DNA of 64,000 nt from Leclercia adecarboxylata (GTDB taxonomy: Bacteria; Pseudomonadota; Gammaproteobacteria; Enterobacterales; Enterobacteriaceae): the NCBI RefSeq assembly GCF_006171285.1, contig NZ_CP040889.1, positions 1,240,001 to 1,304,000 on the forward strand, in the 5' to 3' direction. Under the pieces are notes generated by a model. It saw only the letters and a list, made by a program, of their open reading frames with translations, searched no databases and was not told the origin of the DNA. Both the position numbers and the translations under genes were made by a program. Positions 19,986-29,329 of this stretch are shown piece after piece. Positions within the stretch are counted from its first letter, which is position 1; each line of letters starts with the position of its first letter.

Positions 19986-20489
19986 CTATACCTGATCGGG
20001 CTTTATTACCGGGCGCTGATATTCCGGCCACACCAGCACCACCAGCGACGGATAGGCCTCAAGGCTGAATTCGCGAAAACACTGGCGCAGGTTCATTACC
20101 TCCAGATCCGAGTGCGACACTTTTTCACCGTTCAGGCAGCGCTTCTTGATATTGTCGTAATATTTATACACCGCAGAGTTAAGATCGCTGCAACGACGCT
20201 GAGCTTCAAACAGGTCAGGAATGCTATTTATTTCCACCATATTCATTCGTTTAATTGTGGCATGGAGGAAATCAATATATTCATGATTAACGCGCCAGTA
20301 CCATACTGGCGTAATCGCATTCATTAACACTGAAAAATGGTCTTCGCCCTCTTCTTTTGACAACCGCTCCGGCGGGGCCGGGACATGCGCGCTCTCTGCA
20401 TCGCTGCTTTTATTGAACTCGCGCATCAATAAAAGAACCACGGCAGTAAGCAATAACAAAGTAATGACAGTATAAAAAATGCTGTTCAT
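19986..20489 (-). CDS. Unknown protein with one N-terminal membrane anchor
   Basis: I do not recognise this protein of about 167 residues. MNSIFYTVITLLLLTAVVLLLM is a single membrane anchor (cited span residues 1-22, in part). A charged linker (25-50) and a soluble helical domain follow, with NHEYIDFLHATIKRMNMVEI and a cysteine/tyrosine-rich middle. The start at 20489 is preferred over an upstream ATG at 20504 because of the preceding AGG and the hydrophobic start. It diverges from the two small genes at 20595-21444 and forms with them an extra block between yqhA and yghA that E. coli K-12 lacks. Confidence 0.7.
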   Translation of the reverse strand: MNSIFYTVITLLLLTAVVLLLMREFNKSSDAESAHVPAPPERLSKEEGEDHFSVLMNAITPVWYWRVNHEYIDFLHATIKRMNMVEINSIPDLFEAQRRCSDLNSAVYKYYDNIKKRCLNGEKVSHSDLEVMNLRQCFREFSLEAYPSLVVLVWPEYQRPVIKPDQV

Positions 20490-20594
20490 ATAGGCAGGCT
20501 CCATTTTTTTTGATTTTAAATTTGCCTCATGTTATTGTCAACGAATCTCACACTCCAGACAACCCTACCCCGTTGAAATTAAAGGAAATATAAA

Positions 20595-20999
20595 ATGTTG
20601 CCCGACAATCTGGTCCCGGCCAAGTTTCACATTTCTTCCGTGGAACCGAAACCGCCAGAAGCAGAAAGCAATGCCAATTTCACTAAGGGGAAAAGAACAC
20701 TCGCTGATTACGCGCCGGATATATTAATTGGTGTTACCCGTACCGGTAACTCCCGCAATATGTTGCTCGAAGAGCACGATCGGCATATTAAAGACCGGTT
20801 ATTTCGCGTCATTAAAATCGAGGTGTTTGCCCGCCTGTTGAATGATTTGCAGGCGGAGGGGGAAATAGACGCGCAGGCACTAAGTCAAATATTGGCGGAA
20901 AAAACCGATGAGATTAACGAGGCCGGTAATGAAATCTGGTTGAACCTAATTACCTGCGAGAAAAATACGCCCGTATTTTATAAGCTAGAGGATGAATAA
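20595..20999 (+). CDS. Unknown small soluble protein
   Basis: A 134-residue product that I do not recognise, with no signal peptide or membrane helix. The N-terminal 40 residues are polar (EPKPPEAESNANFTKGKR). The rest looks helical (LFRVIKIEVFARLLNDLQAE). An AAAGGAAA ribosome binding site precedes the ATG. The stop overlaps the start of the next gene by eight bases, so the two probably act together. A role in the same unit as the divergent membrane-anchored protein is an inference from position only. Confidence 0.7.
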   Translation: MLPDNLVPAKFHISSVEPKPPEAESNANFTKGKRTLADYAPDILIGVTRTGNSRNMLLEEHDRHIKDRLFRVIKIEVFARLLNDLQAEGEIDAQALSQILAEKTDEINEAGNEIWLNLITCEKNTPVFYKLEDE

Positions 21000-21444
21000 C
21001 GTGAAGGATGTTGATAACAACAACGTTTATTTAGCTTTAGATGACAAAAAAAGCGATGAATTTATCTTAGAGCAAAACCTTACCGCGCTAAAAGAGATTA
21101 AAAACGCGGAAATACAACGCATTGCAAAAGATTTGCTCTCCATTCCGGCCGGTCTGGTACGCCTGAAATGGCAGAATCGCCGGGAAATTTATCCGTTGCA
21201 GGTAAAAGAAGAGATCTACGGCGCGGCAATAAACGTCATCATGGAACAACGTCCCGACTTAAAAGAGAAAATACTGGCGCGGCTGGAAACCAATTATCAA
21301 TATTTGCTGGCACGCGAAACCGCGACCCTGCGCGTCACACGCAAGCTGGCCGATGAAGGCTATCGCACCTCCAGCGTGACGACCGTGGCGTTGAATGAAG
21401 ACATGCTGGCCGCCAAAGCTGACGTTCCCCCGCAAAAGCCGTAA
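20992..21444 (+). CDS. Unknown small soluble protein, coupled to the preceding gene
   Basis: A 150-residue acidic, helical, probably cytoplasmic protein with no recognised domain. The central part (LLSIPAGLVRLKWQNRREIY and AAINVIMEQRPDLKEKILARL) is mostly helical with charged faces. It overlaps the preceding gene by eight bases. Codon use and GC content are slightly lower than in the yqhA and yghA neighbours, which fits recent acquisition. Confidence 0.7.
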   Translation: MNNVKDVDNNNVYLALDDKKSDEFILEQNLTALKEIKNAEIQRIAKDLLSIPAGLVRLKWQNRREIYPLQVKEEIYGAAINVIMEQRPDLKEKILARLETNYQYLLARETATLRVTRKLADEGYRTSSVTTVALNEDMLAAKADVPPQKP

Positions 21445-21575
21445 TCCTCGACAAACCTGCCGCACCGCCTGTTTCCGCTCCGCCCGATTCATTTAAGGAT
21501 TATCCTGAATGATCCTCACAGCCCAGTTGATTCTCCTAAACTTAAGGTCTGATTAACCCCTCAAGGAGAACCTCA

Positions 21576-22472
21576 ATGGCAAATTCTCAGAGCAAAATTC
21601 AGGATCCGACCACCCAGTACTACACCGGTGAGTATCCGCAGCAGAAACAGCCTGCGCCCGGCGTACAGAGCAAAATGGACCCGGTGCCGGATTGCGGCGA
21701 AAAAACCTATAAAGGCAGCGGCAGACTACAGGATCGTAAGGCACTGGTGACAGGGGGCGACTCCGGGATTGGGCGCGCTGCCGCCATCGCTTACGCGCGT
21801 GAAGGCGCAGACGTTGCCATCAACTACCTGCCCGCCGAGGAAGAGGACGCTCAACAGGTTAAGCAGCTTATTGAAGAGGCCGGACGCAAGGCGGTGCTTA
21901 TTCCCGGCGATCTGAGTGATGAAAAATTTGCCCGCTCGCTGGTGCATAAAGCCCATCAGGAACTAGGCGGACTGGACGTGCTGGCGCTGGTGGCCGGTAA
22001 GCAGGTGGCGGTGGAGAAGATTGCCGATCTGACCACCGAGCAGTTTAAGCAGACCTATGCCGTAAACGTGCTGGCATTGTTCTGGATAACCCAGGAGGCG
22101 CTGCCGCTGCTGCCTGCCGGGTCGAGCATCATCACCACCTCGTCGATTCAGGCCTATCAGCCGAGCCCGCACCTGCTGGACTACGCCTCAACCAAAGCGG
22201 CGATCCTCAACTTCAGCCGCGGGCTGGCAAAACAGGTAGCGGAGACCGGCGTGCGCGTCAACGTGGTGGCCCCGGGGCCCATCTGGAAGGCGCTGCAAAT
22301 CTCCGGCGGCCAGACCCAGGAGAAGATCCCGCAGTTTGGTCAGCAGACCCCGATGAAGCGCGCAGGGCAGCCTGCGGAGCTGGCGCCGGTGTACGTCTAT
22401 CTGGCGAGTCAGGAATCAAGCTACGTGACGGCAGAAGTGCACGGCGTGTGCGGTGGGGAACATCTGGGATAG
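21576..22472 (+). CDS. yghA: Short-chain dehydrogenase/reductase
   Basis: A 298-residue SDR-family oxidoreductase. The NAD(P)-binding glycine motif is [10 protein letters not shown] (about residues 59-68). The active site has Ser in [10 protein letters not shown] and the Tyr-x3-Lys pair in LDYASTKAA. The N-terminal 45 residues are the polar extension usual for YghA-type proteins. AAGGAG precedes the start. Substrate not established; position next to exbD matches E. coli yghA. Confidence 0.93.
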   Translation: MANSQSKIQDPTTQYYTGEYPQQKQPAPGVQSKMDPVPDCGEKTYKGSGRLQDRKALVTGGDSGIGRAAAIAYAREGADVAINYLPAEEEDAQQVKQLIEEAGRKAVLIPGDLSDEKFARSLVHKAHQELGGLDVLALVAGKQVAVEKIADLTTEQFKQTYAVNVLALFWITQEALPLLPAGSSIITTSSIQAYQPSPHLLDYASTKAAILNFSRGLAKQVAETGVRVNVVAPGPIWKALQISGGQTQEKIPQFGQQTPMKRAGQPAELAPVYVYLASQESSYVTAEVHGVCGGEHLG

Positions 22473-22481
22473 TTGTTCGTT

Positions 22482-22552
22482 GCCGGGTGGCGGCTTCGCC
22501 TTACCCGGCCTACGTTTCGCATGTAGGCCGGGTAAGCGTAGCGCCACCCGGC
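22482..22552. repeat. Paired inverted REP units
   Basis: Two REP units in opposite orientation (22482-22513 and 22523-22552) share GCCGGGTGGCG-type arms and are separated by about nine bases, forming a BIME-like structure between the converging yghA and exbD genes. Confidence 0.8.
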
Positions 22553-22562
22553 AAAAACAATT

Positions 22563-22584
22563 ACGGCAACCCAAGGGTTGCCGT
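22563..22584 (-). terminator. Terminator of the exbB-exbD operon
   Basis: A perfect 10-bp stem, ACGGCAACCC/GGGTTGCCGT, is followed on the minus strand by AATTGTTTTTG, seven bases after the exbD stop. The other strand also has a weak T-run, so it may be bidirectional. Confidence 0.8.
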
Positions 22585-22590
22585 AATTGT

Positions 22591-23016
22591 TTATTTAGCC
22601 ACTGTCTTCTCTTCGCCGACTAAACCTATCTTCAGGTAACCCGCCTGATGCAGCGTGTCCATTACCTTCATCATGGTTTCGTAGTCGACCGTTTTATCGG
22701 CACGGAAGAAGACCGTCGTGTCTTTCTTGCCTTCGGTCAGGGCGTTCAGCGCCGGGATCACCGACTCATCAGTCACCGGATCGTTACCCAGGAACATGGA
22801 TTTATCGGCTTTAACGGACAGATAAATCGGTTTTTCCGGGCGCGGCTGCGGCTGACTGGATGACGCAGGCAGATTCACCTTCACGTCCACGGTCGCCAGC
22901 GGCGCCGCAACCATGAAGATAATCAGCAGAACCAGCATGACGTCGATAAACGGCGTCACGTTGATTTCGTGCATTTCGCCGTTATCGTCCAGATTTTCAT
23001 TAAGACGCATTGCCAT
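22591..23016 (-). CDS. exbD: TonB-system energy-transducing protein ExbD
   Basis: A 141-residue protein with a short cytoplasmic N-terminus, one membrane helix (FIDVMLVLLIIFMVAAPLA) and a periplasmic domain. The essential membrane aspartate is in TPFIDVML. With ExbB it forms the proton-driven motor that energises TonB for uptake of iron-siderophores and vitamin B12. It lies six bases after exbB in the same operon. Very close to E. coli ExbD. Confidence 0.97.
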   Translation of the reverse strand: MAMRLNENLDDNGEMHEINVTPFIDVMLVLLIIFMVAAPLATVDVKVNLPASSSQPQPRPEKPIYLSVKADKSMFLGNDPVTDESVIPALNALTEGKKDTTVFFRADKTVDYETMMKVMDTLHQAGYLKIGLVGEEKTVAK

Positions 23017-23022
23017 GGCGAA

Positions 23023-23754
23023 TCAACCTACGTGAAATTTCTGAGCAGAACGGACCGGCTTCGCAGCGCTGGCGCTGAGATCCAGATCGCGGCTTTGCAG
23101 CAGCAGAACCTGAGCGGCAACGTCGCCGAGGGTCGCTTTGTAGCTGCCGATCATACGGGCGAAGATGTTATAGATAACCACCGCCGGGATGGCCGCGACC
23201 AGACCAATGGCCGTCGCCAGCAGCGCTTCGGCGATGCCGGGTGCCACAACCGCGAGGTTGGTGGTTTGCGTCTGGGCAATGCCGATGAAGCTGTTCATGA
23301 TGCCCCAGACGGTACCGAACAGACCGACGAACGGTGAAATAGCACCGATGGTCGCCAGGTAGCCGTTGCCGCGTCCCATATGACGGCCAATAGCCGCAAC
23401 GCGACGCTCCAGGCGGAAGCCGGTACGCTCTTTAATACCTTCGTTGTCTTCACTGCCTGCGGAAAGTTCCAGCTCGTTCTGTGCTTCGTTGATTAACTGG
23501 GTGGTCAGGCTCTTCGCCTGGAAGGAAGAAGCCATGTCGCTCGCCTGATTCAGGGTGCGGGCTTCGGCCAGCTGCTGCTGCTCGCGCTTAAGACGACGCT
23601 TATGCGAAATAAGCTCAGCGCTCTTACTAAAGAAAATAGCCCAGGTGACGACAGACGCCAGAATCAGGCCGATCATGACAATCTTCACCACGATGTCGGC
23701 ATGATGATACATGCCCAAGACGGAGAGATCCGTCTGCATCAAATTATTACCCAC
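23023..23754 (-). CDS. exbB: TonB-system proton channel protein ExbB
   Basis: A 243-residue protein with three membrane helices: VKIVMIGLILASVVTWAIFF near the N-terminus; the 130-155 region (GYLATIGAISPFVGLFGTVW); and 175-200 (LLATAIGLVAAIPAVVIYN). The GTG start at 23754 is chosen because it gives VGNNLMQTDLSV, as in E. coli, and follows CTGGAG at good spacing; an upstream ATG lacks support. Expression should be iron-controlled through the Fur site upstream. Confidence 0.96.
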   Translation of the reverse strand: MGNNLMQTDLSVLGMYHHADIVVKIVMIGLILASVVTWAIFFSKSAELISHKRRLKREQQQLAEARTLNQASDMASSFQAKSLTTQLINEAQNELELSAGSEDNEGIKERTGFRLERRVAAIGRHMGRGNGYLATIGAISPFVGLFGTVWGIMNSFIGIAQTQTTNLAVVAPGIAEALLATAIGLVAAIPAVVIYNIFARMIGSYKATLGDVAAQVLLLQSRDLDLSASAAKPVRSAQKFHVG

Positions 23755-23817
23755 TCGGTATCTCCAGGACACAAATCACAAAATCTGAGCATAATAATAT
23801 CAAAACAGCGTCGAATT

Positions 23818-23836
23818 GATAGTAGTTCTCATTAGT
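23818..23836 (-). promoter_or_regulatory. Fur box upstream of exbB
   Basis: GATAGTAGTTCTCATTAGT matches 12 of 19 positions of the Fur consensus. It lies 64 bases upstream of the exbB start, where Fur control of exbBD is known in E. coli. Confidence 0.6.
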
Positions 23837-23970
23837 ATTTACATAGTGCCGTAAATTCGTTTCATTTTCCTTGCGCTTACGCAGGAAAAATTTCCCGGAA
23901 ACAAATTTTAAAAAATTTTCCGCTGAACCAGTGAGCGTTGACGTGACCATTTTTACTTTCGTGATAGTGT

Positions 23971-23986
23971 GGACGTCCAGACGTAT
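23971..23986 (+). promoter_or_regulatory. Tandem MetJ boxes upstream of metC
   Basis: Two adjacent 8-base met boxes, GGACGTCC and AGACGTAT, match the AGACGTCT consensus. They lie 20 bases before the metC ATG. Two adjacent boxes are the minimum for cooperative MetJ-S-adenosylmethionine repression. Confidence 0.85.
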
Positions 23987-24005
23987 AAAAACAGGTTGCG
24001 CAGAT

Positions 24006-25193
24006 ATGAAAGAGAAGCATCTTGATACTACCCTCGTCCAGGCGGGACGCAGTAAGAAATATACCCTTGGCTCGGTGAACAGCGTCATCCAGCGCGCCTC
24101 GTCGCTGGTGTTTGATACCGTCGAAGCGAAAAAGCACGCCACCCGCAACCGGGCCAACGGCGAGCTGTTTTACGGACGTCGCGGGACGCTAACCCATTTC
24201 TCGTTACAGGAAGCGATGTGCGAGCTGGAAGGCGGCGCGGGCTGCGCGCTGTTCCCCTGCGGCGCGGCGGCGGTAGCGAATACCATTCTGGCGTTCGTCG
24301 AGCAGGGCGACCATATCCTGATGACCAACACCGCCTATGAGCCAAGCCAGGACTTCTGCACCAAAATCCTCAGCAAGCTGGGCGTCACCACCGGCTGGTT
24401 CGACCCGCAGATTGGCGCCGGGATCGCCGAACTGATCCAGCCTAATACCCGAATTGTATTCCTGGAATCGCCGGGCTCCATCACTATGGAAGTGCATGAC
24501 GTGCCTGCCATCGTAGAGGCGGTGCGCAGCAAAGCGCCGGACGCCATCATCATGATCGATAACACCTGGGCGGCGGGCGTGCTGTTTAAGGCGCTCGATT
24601 TTGGTATCGATATTTCTATCCAGGCGGCGACCAAATACCTGATTGGCCACTCTGACGGCATGATCGGCACTGCGGTCTCTAACGCCCGCTGCTGGGAGCA
24701 ATTGCGTGAGAATGCCTATCTGATGGGCCAGATGGTGGATGCCGATACCGCCTACATGACCAGCCGCGGCCTGCGCACCCTGAGCGTGCGCCTGCGTCAG
24801 CATCATGAAAGCAGCCTGCAGGTTGCCCGCTGGCTGGCGCAGCATCCGCAGGTGGCGCGCGTTAATCATCCGGCGCTGCCGGGCAGCATCGGGCATGAGT
24901 TCTGGCAACGTGACTTTACGGGCAGCAGCGGTCTGTTCTCGTTTGTGCTCAATAAGCGCCTGAGCAACGACGAACTCTCCGCGTATCTGGACAACTTCTC
25001 GCTGTTCAGCATGGCCTATTCGTGGGGCGGCTTTGAATCGCTGATTTTACCCAACCAGCCAGAGCAGATTGCGGCCCTGCGTCCGGGCGGTGAAGTGGAC
25101 TTTACCGGCACCCTGATCCGCCTGCATATCGGCCTGGAAAACGTCGACGATTTAATCGCCGATCTGGAAGCCGGGTTTGCGCGAATCGAATAG
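24006..25193 (+). CDS. metC: Cystathionine beta-lyase
   Basis: A 395-residue PLP enzyme that cleaves cystathionine to homocysteine, pyruvate and ammonia in methionine synthesis. The PLP lysine lies in [14 protein letters not shown] (about residue 210), and the phosphate/PLP-binding segment in [14 protein letters not shown]. The ATG at 24006 gives [19 protein letters not shown], which aligns with E. coli MetC; the open frame runs upstream through the promoter. Transcribed away from exbB and controlled by the MetJ boxes. Confidence 0.97.
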   Translation: MKEKHLDTTLVQAGRSKKYTLGSVNSVIQRASSLVFDTVEAKKHATRNRANGELFYGRRGTLTHFSLQEAMCELEGGAGCALFPCGAAAVANTILAFVEQGDHILMTNTAYEPSQDFCTKILSKLGVTTGWFDPQIGAGIAELIQPNTRIVFLESPGSITMEVHDVPAIVEAVRSKAPDAIIMIDNTWAAGVLFKALDFGIDISIQAATKYLIGHSDGMIGTAVSNARCWEQLRENAYLMGQMVDADTAYMTSRGLRTLSVRLRQHHESSLQVARWLAQHPQVARVNHPALPGSIGHEFWQRDFTGSSGLFSFVLNKRLSNDELSAYLDNFSLFSMAYSWGGFESLILPNQPEQIAALRPGGEVDFTGTLIRLHIGLENVDDLIADLEAGFARIE

Positions 25194-25334
25194 CGCAGGG
25201 CGATAAAAACACTCCGCGGACACTTTTCTCCACAATCCCTGCAGAAAAGTCTGATTTGTTGCGCCTGCGATCAAAGCCCGCAGGCGAAATAGGGAGTACA
25301 ATAGCCTTATAAATGCTGTTCCACAGGAAAGCCC

Positions 25335-25994
25335 ATGGCTGTTATTCAAGATATTATCGCTGCACTCTGGCAACACGATTTTGCAGCACTGGCGGACCCG
25401 CACGTGGTTGGGATTGTCTATTTCGTCATGTTCGCCACGCTGTTTCTGGAAAATGGGTTACTGCCCGCCTCCTTTTTACCGGGCGACAGCCTGCTGCTGC
25501 TGGCAGGCGCGTTAATCGGTAAAGGGGTCATGGACTTCACTCCCACCATGGTGATCCTCACCTCGGCCGCCAGCCTGGGCTGCTGGCTCAGCTATCTGCA
25601 GGGCCGCTGGCTCGGCAATACGCGGGTGGTGAAAAGCTGGCTGGCGCAGCTGCCGCATAAATACCACCAGCGGGCGACCTGCATGTTCGATCGCCACGGC
25701 CTGCTGGCGCTGCTGGCCGGGCGTTTCCTGGCGTTTGTCCGCACCTTGCTGCCCACCATGGCGGGCATTTCCGGGCTCTCTAACCGCCGCTTCCAGTTCT
25801 TTAACTGGCTGAGCGCCCTGCTGTGGGTCGGCGTGGTGACCACGCTCGGCTACGCGTTAAATATGATCCCCTTTGTGAAACATCATGAAGATCAGGTCAT
25901 GACCTTCCTGATGATCCTGCCGATTTTCCTGCTGGTGGCGGGCCTGTTGGGGACGATTGTGGTGGTGATCCGCAAGAAGTACTGCAGCGCCTGA
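25335..25994 (+). CDS. yghB: DedA-family inner-membrane protein
   Basis: A 219-residue membrane protein of the DedA/SNARE-associated family. Hydrophobic helices are separated by the family motifs [18 protein letters not shown] and, around residue 130, [18 protein letters not shown]; its arginines are required in E. coli YghB. DedA proteins are undecaprenyl-phosphate or lipid flippases needed for envelope and proton-motive-force balance. Order metC-yghB-yqhC is conserved. Confidence 0.95.
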   Translation: MAVIQDIIAALWQHDFAALADPHVVGIVYFVMFATLFLENGLLPASFLPGDSLLLLAGALIGKGVMDFTPTMVILTSAASLGCWLSYLQGRWLGNTRVVKSWLAQLPHKYHQRATCMFDRHGLLALLAGRFLAFVRTLLPTMAGISGLSNRRFQFFNWLSALLWVGVVTTLGYALNMIPFVKHHEDQVMTFLMILPIFLLVAGLLGTIVVVIRKKYCSA

Positions 25995-26013
25995 AAAAAT
26001 CCCCTCACCCTGA

Positions 26014-26036
26014 CCCTCTCCCCCCAGGGGAGAGGG
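26014..26036. terminator. GC hairpin between converging yghB and yqhC
   Basis: A stem CCCTCTCCCC/GGGGAGAGGG lies 20 bases past the yghB stop and is preceded by CTCACCCTGA. The same hairpin type occurs at 8977 and 29253. Likely a bidirectional terminator, though the T-run is weak. Confidence 0.55.
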
Positions 26037-26051
26037 AATTTGACCCCCACC

Positions 26052-26948
26052 CTACCCCTGCATTGTTCTGATCCGCGCCGCATCTTCCCCTGGCGTTACG
26101 CCAAAGTAGCGCTTGAACTCACGGCTGAACTGCGAGGCGCTCTCATACCCCACCCGCAGCGCGGCGGCGCTGGCCTTCATGCCGTCGTGAATCATTAACA
26201 TGCGCGCCTTGTGCAGGCGGTAGCTCTTGAGATACTGCAGCGGCGAGGTGCTGGTCACCGATTTGAAGTTATGGTGGAACGCCGACACGCTCATGTTGGC
26301 CTCGGCCGCCAGCTGGTCCACGCTCAGGTTTTCGGTGTACTGGCTCTCGATGCGCTTTAGCACCCGGCCAATGAGGCTGAAGTGGGTCTGACGGCTGACC
26401 AGCGCCAGCAGCGCCCCGCCGCCCGGCCCGAGCAGGACGTGGTAGAGGATCTCGCGCACAATCTGCTTGCCCAAAATGCGCGCATCCAGCGGGCGCTCCA
26501 TCACATCCAGCAGTCGTTCAATGGCGCAGAGGATCTCATCCGTCAGGGTGGCGGAGTTGATGCCGCTCGCCGCCATCGACGGGCGAAACAGTTCATCCTC
26601 GCCAATGTCCATCAGCAGCTCCTGGAGCTGCAGAATGTCAATATTTAAGCGGATCCCTGCCAGCGGGACCGTCTCTGTCGCGAAGGTTTCACATTCGAAG
26701 GGTAAAGGTACTGTCAGGAGCAGATATTCGTTGGTGTCGTAACGGAAGACGCGCTCGTTGATATAGCCAATTTTGTGGCCGGAAAAGAGAAAAATGATAC
26801 CCGGCTGGTACATCACCGGAGTGCGGGCGTAGGGCTGGGTGCCGTACAGCAGGCGAACGTCCGGCAGCAGGGTGTCGAGATTATTTTCATTATCTTTCAG
26901 CCTGTTAATTTGTTCCGTTAGCTGCTGACAGATCGCGTCACGTTTCAT
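26052..26948 (-). CDS. yqhC: AraC-family activator of yqhD-dkgA
   Basis: A 298-residue regulator with an N-terminal sensor domain (AraC_N, about 20-180) and two helix-turn-helix motifs at the C-terminus ([20 protein letters not shown] and [20 protein letters not shown]). In E. coli YqhC senses reactive aldehydes through cysteines and activates yqhD and dkgA. It is transcribed divergently from yqhD. Confidence 0.95.
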   Translation of the reverse strand: MKRDAICQQLTEQINRLKDNENNLDTLLPDVRLLYGTQPYARTPVMYQPGIIFLFSGHKIGYINERVFRYDTNEYLLLTVPLPFECETFATETVPLAGIRLNIDILQLQELLMDIGEDELFRPSMAASGINSATLTDEILCAIERLLDVMERPLDARILGKQIVREILYHVLLGPGGGALLALVSRQTHFSLIGRVLKRIESQYTENLSVDQLAAEANMSVSAFHHNFKSVTSTSPLQYLKSYRLHKARMLMIHDGMKASAAALRVGYESASQFSREFKRYFGVTPGEDAARIRTMQG

Positions 26949-27142
26949 CTTCTCTCACTCAGGGGTTGTTTTCCGACACCTGCAGTGTGCGCATTTTTAC
27001 TTATTTTCTCCAGTACTGTGTAGAAATGGGCAAGACAACGGCAGGAATGTGCATTGAGAGAAACCTGTGCGCTCGCCACAATGAGCACCATCAGGCAGCC
27101 CCGTGGCCGCCCCGTTTTTTCACCCACCAAAGGGAACGAACA

Positions 27143-28306
27143 ATGAACAATTTCAATCTGCATACCCCGACCCGCATCCTGTTTGGTAAAGGCGCTATCG
27201 CCGACCTGCGCGAGCAGATCCCGGCCGATGCCCGCGTGCTGATCACCTACGGCGGCGGCAGCGTGAAGAAAAATGGCGTGCTGGATCAGGTCTACTCCGC
27301 GCTGGAAGGTCTGGACGTGCGTGAGTTTGGCGGCATCGAGCCAAACCCGTCTTACGAAACGCTGATGAACGCGGTGAAAATCGCCCGTGAAGAGCAGATC
27401 ACCTTCCTGCTGGCGGTAGGCGGTGGTTCCGTACTGGACGGCACCAAGTTTATCGCCGCAGCGGCCCACTACGATGAAAACATCGACCCGTGGCATATCC
27501 TGCAAACCGGCGGCAGCGACATCAAAAGCGCCATCCCGATGGGCTCCGTGCTGACCCTCCCGGCTACCGGCTCCGAGTCCAACAAAGGCGCGGTGATCTC
27601 TCGTAAAACCACCGGCGACAAGCAGGCCTTTATGAACGAGCACGTGCAGCCGGTATTTGCGGTGCTGGATCCGGTTTACACCTACACCCTGCCGCCGCGC
27701 CAGGTGGCGAACGGCGTGGTGGATGCCTTTGTTCATACCGTTGAGCAGTACGTCACTTATCCGGTGAACGCCAAAATTCAGGATCGTTTCGCCGAGGGCA
27801 TTCTGCTGACCCTGATCGAAGACGGCCCGCTGGCGCTGCAGGAGCCAGAAAACTACGAGGTGCGTGCCAACGTGATGTGGGCCGCGACTCAGGCGCTGAA
27901 CGGCCTGATTGGTGCCGGCGTGCCGCAGGACTGGGCAACCCATATGCTGGGCCACGAGCTGACGGCGATGCACGGCCTCGATCATGCCCAGACCCTGGCG
28001 GTGGTACTGCCTGCGCTGTGGAACGAAAAACGCGATACCAAACGCGGCAAACTGCTGCAGTACGCTGAGCGCGTCTGGGGTATTACCGCCGGTTCTGAAG
28101 ATGAGCGCATCGATGCCGCCATTGCCGCTACCCGCAACTTCTTCGAGCAGCTTGGCGTGCCAACGCGCCTCTCCGGCTACGGCCTGGACGGGAGCTCCAT
28201 CCCTGCCCTGCTGGCAAAACTCGAAGAGCACGGCATGACACAAATCGGCGAACATCACGACATTACCCTCGACGTCAGCCGCCGTATTTACGAGGCCGCG
28301 CGCTAA
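27143..28306 (+). CDS. yqhD: NADPH-dependent aldehyde reductase
   Basis: A 387-residue group III iron/zinc alcohol dehydrogenase that reduces short and toxic aldehydes such as acrolein and methylglyoxal. The ATG at 27143 gives MNNFNLHTPTRILFGKG. The cofactor motif is GGGSVLDGTKF. Metal ligands are in VVDAFVHTVEQY (Asp, His) and HMLGHELTAMHGLDHAQ (His, His). Preceded by AGGGAACG. Probably activated by the adjacent divergent YqhC. Confidence 0.96.
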   Translation: MNNFNLHTPTRILFGKGAIADLREQIPADARVLITYGGGSVKKNGVLDQVYSALEGLDVREFGGIEPNPSYETLMNAVKIAREEQITFLLAVGGGSVLDGTKFIAAAAHYDENIDPWHILQTGGSDIKSAIPMGSVLTLPATGSESNKGAVISRKTTGDKQAFMNEHVQPVFAVLDPVYTYTLPPRQVANGVVDAFVHTVEQYVTYPVNAKIQDRFAEGILLTLIEDGPLALQEPENYEVRANVMWAATQALNGLIGAGVPQDWATHMLGHELTAMHGLDHAQTLAVVLPALWNEKRDTKRGKLLQYAERVWGITAGSEDERIDAAIAATRNFFEQLGVPTRLSGYGLDGSSIPALLAKLEEHGMTQIGEHHDITLDVSRRIYEAAR

Positions 28307-28411
28307 GCGATTTTACGCGATTGCCTTTCGTTTTTCGGCATTTAGGCCAGGCTTAATGCACATACGCCACCGGGGGATTACCCCTGGTGGATGTCCAATG
28401 AAGGAGGAAAA

Positions 28412-29239
28412 ATGGCAAACCAAACCGTAATCAAGCTTCAGGACGGCAACGTAATGCCCCAGTTGGGGCTCGGCGTATGGAAAGCCGGTAACGACGAGGT
28501 CGTCTCCGCCATTCACAAAGCACTGGAAGTCGGCTATCGCTCCATTGATACCGCTGCCGCCTACAAAAATGAAGACGGCGTCGGCAAGGCTCTTGCCAGC
28601 GCTGGCCTGCCCCGCGATGAGTTATTCATTACCACCAAGCTGTGGAACGACGACCAGAAGCGTCCGGCAGAAGCCCTGCAGGAGAGTCTGGACAAGCTGC
28701 AGCTCGACTTTGTCGATCTCTACCTGATGCACTGGCCGGTTCCGGCTATCGATCACTATGTCGAGGCCTGGCAAGGGATGCTCGACCTGCAAAAAGCCGG
28801 GCTGGTGAAGAGCGTCGGGGTCTGTAACTTCCAGGTCCACCATCTGCAACGACTGATTGATGAGACGGGCGTCGCCCCGGTAATCAACCAGATTGAACTG
28901 CACCCGCTGATGCAGCAGCGTCAGCTGCACTCCTGGAATGCGACCCACAAGATCCAGACTGAATCCTGGAGCCCGCTGGCGCAGGGCGGTGAAGGGGTGT
29001 TCGATCAGAAGATCATCCGCGACCTGGCCGACAAGTACGGCAAAACCCCGGCACAGATTGTCATTCGCTGGCATCTGGACTGCGGACTGGTGGTGATCCC
29101 GAAATCCGTTACGCCATCGCGCATCGCGGAAAACTTCAACGTCTGGGATTTCCGTCTGGATAAAGACGAACTGGGTGAAATTGCGAAGCTGGATAAAGGC
29201 AAGCGTTTAGGCCCGGATCCGGACCAGTTTGGCGGGTAA
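28412..29239 (+). CDS. dkgA: 2,5-diketo-D-gluconate reductase A
   Basis: A 275-residue aldo-keto reductase. The catalytic tetrad is visible: Asp and Tyr in SIDTAAAYKNEDGVG, Lys in ITTKLWND and His in YLMHWPVP. The NADPH segment is VIPKSVTPSRIAENFNVWDF. A strong AAGGAGG site precedes the ATG. It reduces 2,5-diketogluconate, methylglyoxal and other aldehydes, and normally shares YqhC control with yqhD. Confidence 0.96.
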   Translation: MANQTVIKLQDGNVMPQLGLGVWKAGNDEVVSAIHKALEVGYRSIDTAAAYKNEDGVGKALASAGLPRDELFITTKLWNDDQKRPAEALQESLDKLQLDFVDLYLMHWPVPAIDHYVEAWQGMLDLQKAGLVKSVGVCNFQVHHLQRLIDETGVAPVINQIELHPLMQQRQLHSWNATHKIQTESWSPLAQGGEGVFDQKIIRDLADKYGKTPAQIVIRWHLDCGLVVIPKSVTPSRIAENFNVWDFRLDKDELGEIAKLDKGKRLGPDPDQFGG

Positions 29240-29252
29240 TCCCCTCACCCTG

Positions 29253-29317
29253 CCCTCTCCCCATAGGGGAGAGGGTATTCAATTATGTAGGCCCGGTAAG
29301 CGCTAGCGCCACCGGGC
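29253..29317. repeat. GC hairpin plus REP unit
   Basis: A hairpin CCCTCTCCCC/GGGGAGAGGG (29253-29275) and a REP-like unit starting GTAGGCCCGGTAAGCGC (29287-29317) lie between the converging dkgA and ygiQ genes. Confidence 0.75.
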
Positions 29318-29329
29318 ATTTTTTCAGGC

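Noticed and set aside
23938..23968. TTGACG with GATAGT as a metC promoter
   Set aside because: The spacer would be 19 bases; too uncertain to list although it overlaps the right place.
26945..28258. 437-codon minus frame opposite yqhD
   Set aside because: Shadow of yqhD in GC-rich DNA; yqhD has all catalytic motifs and a proper start.
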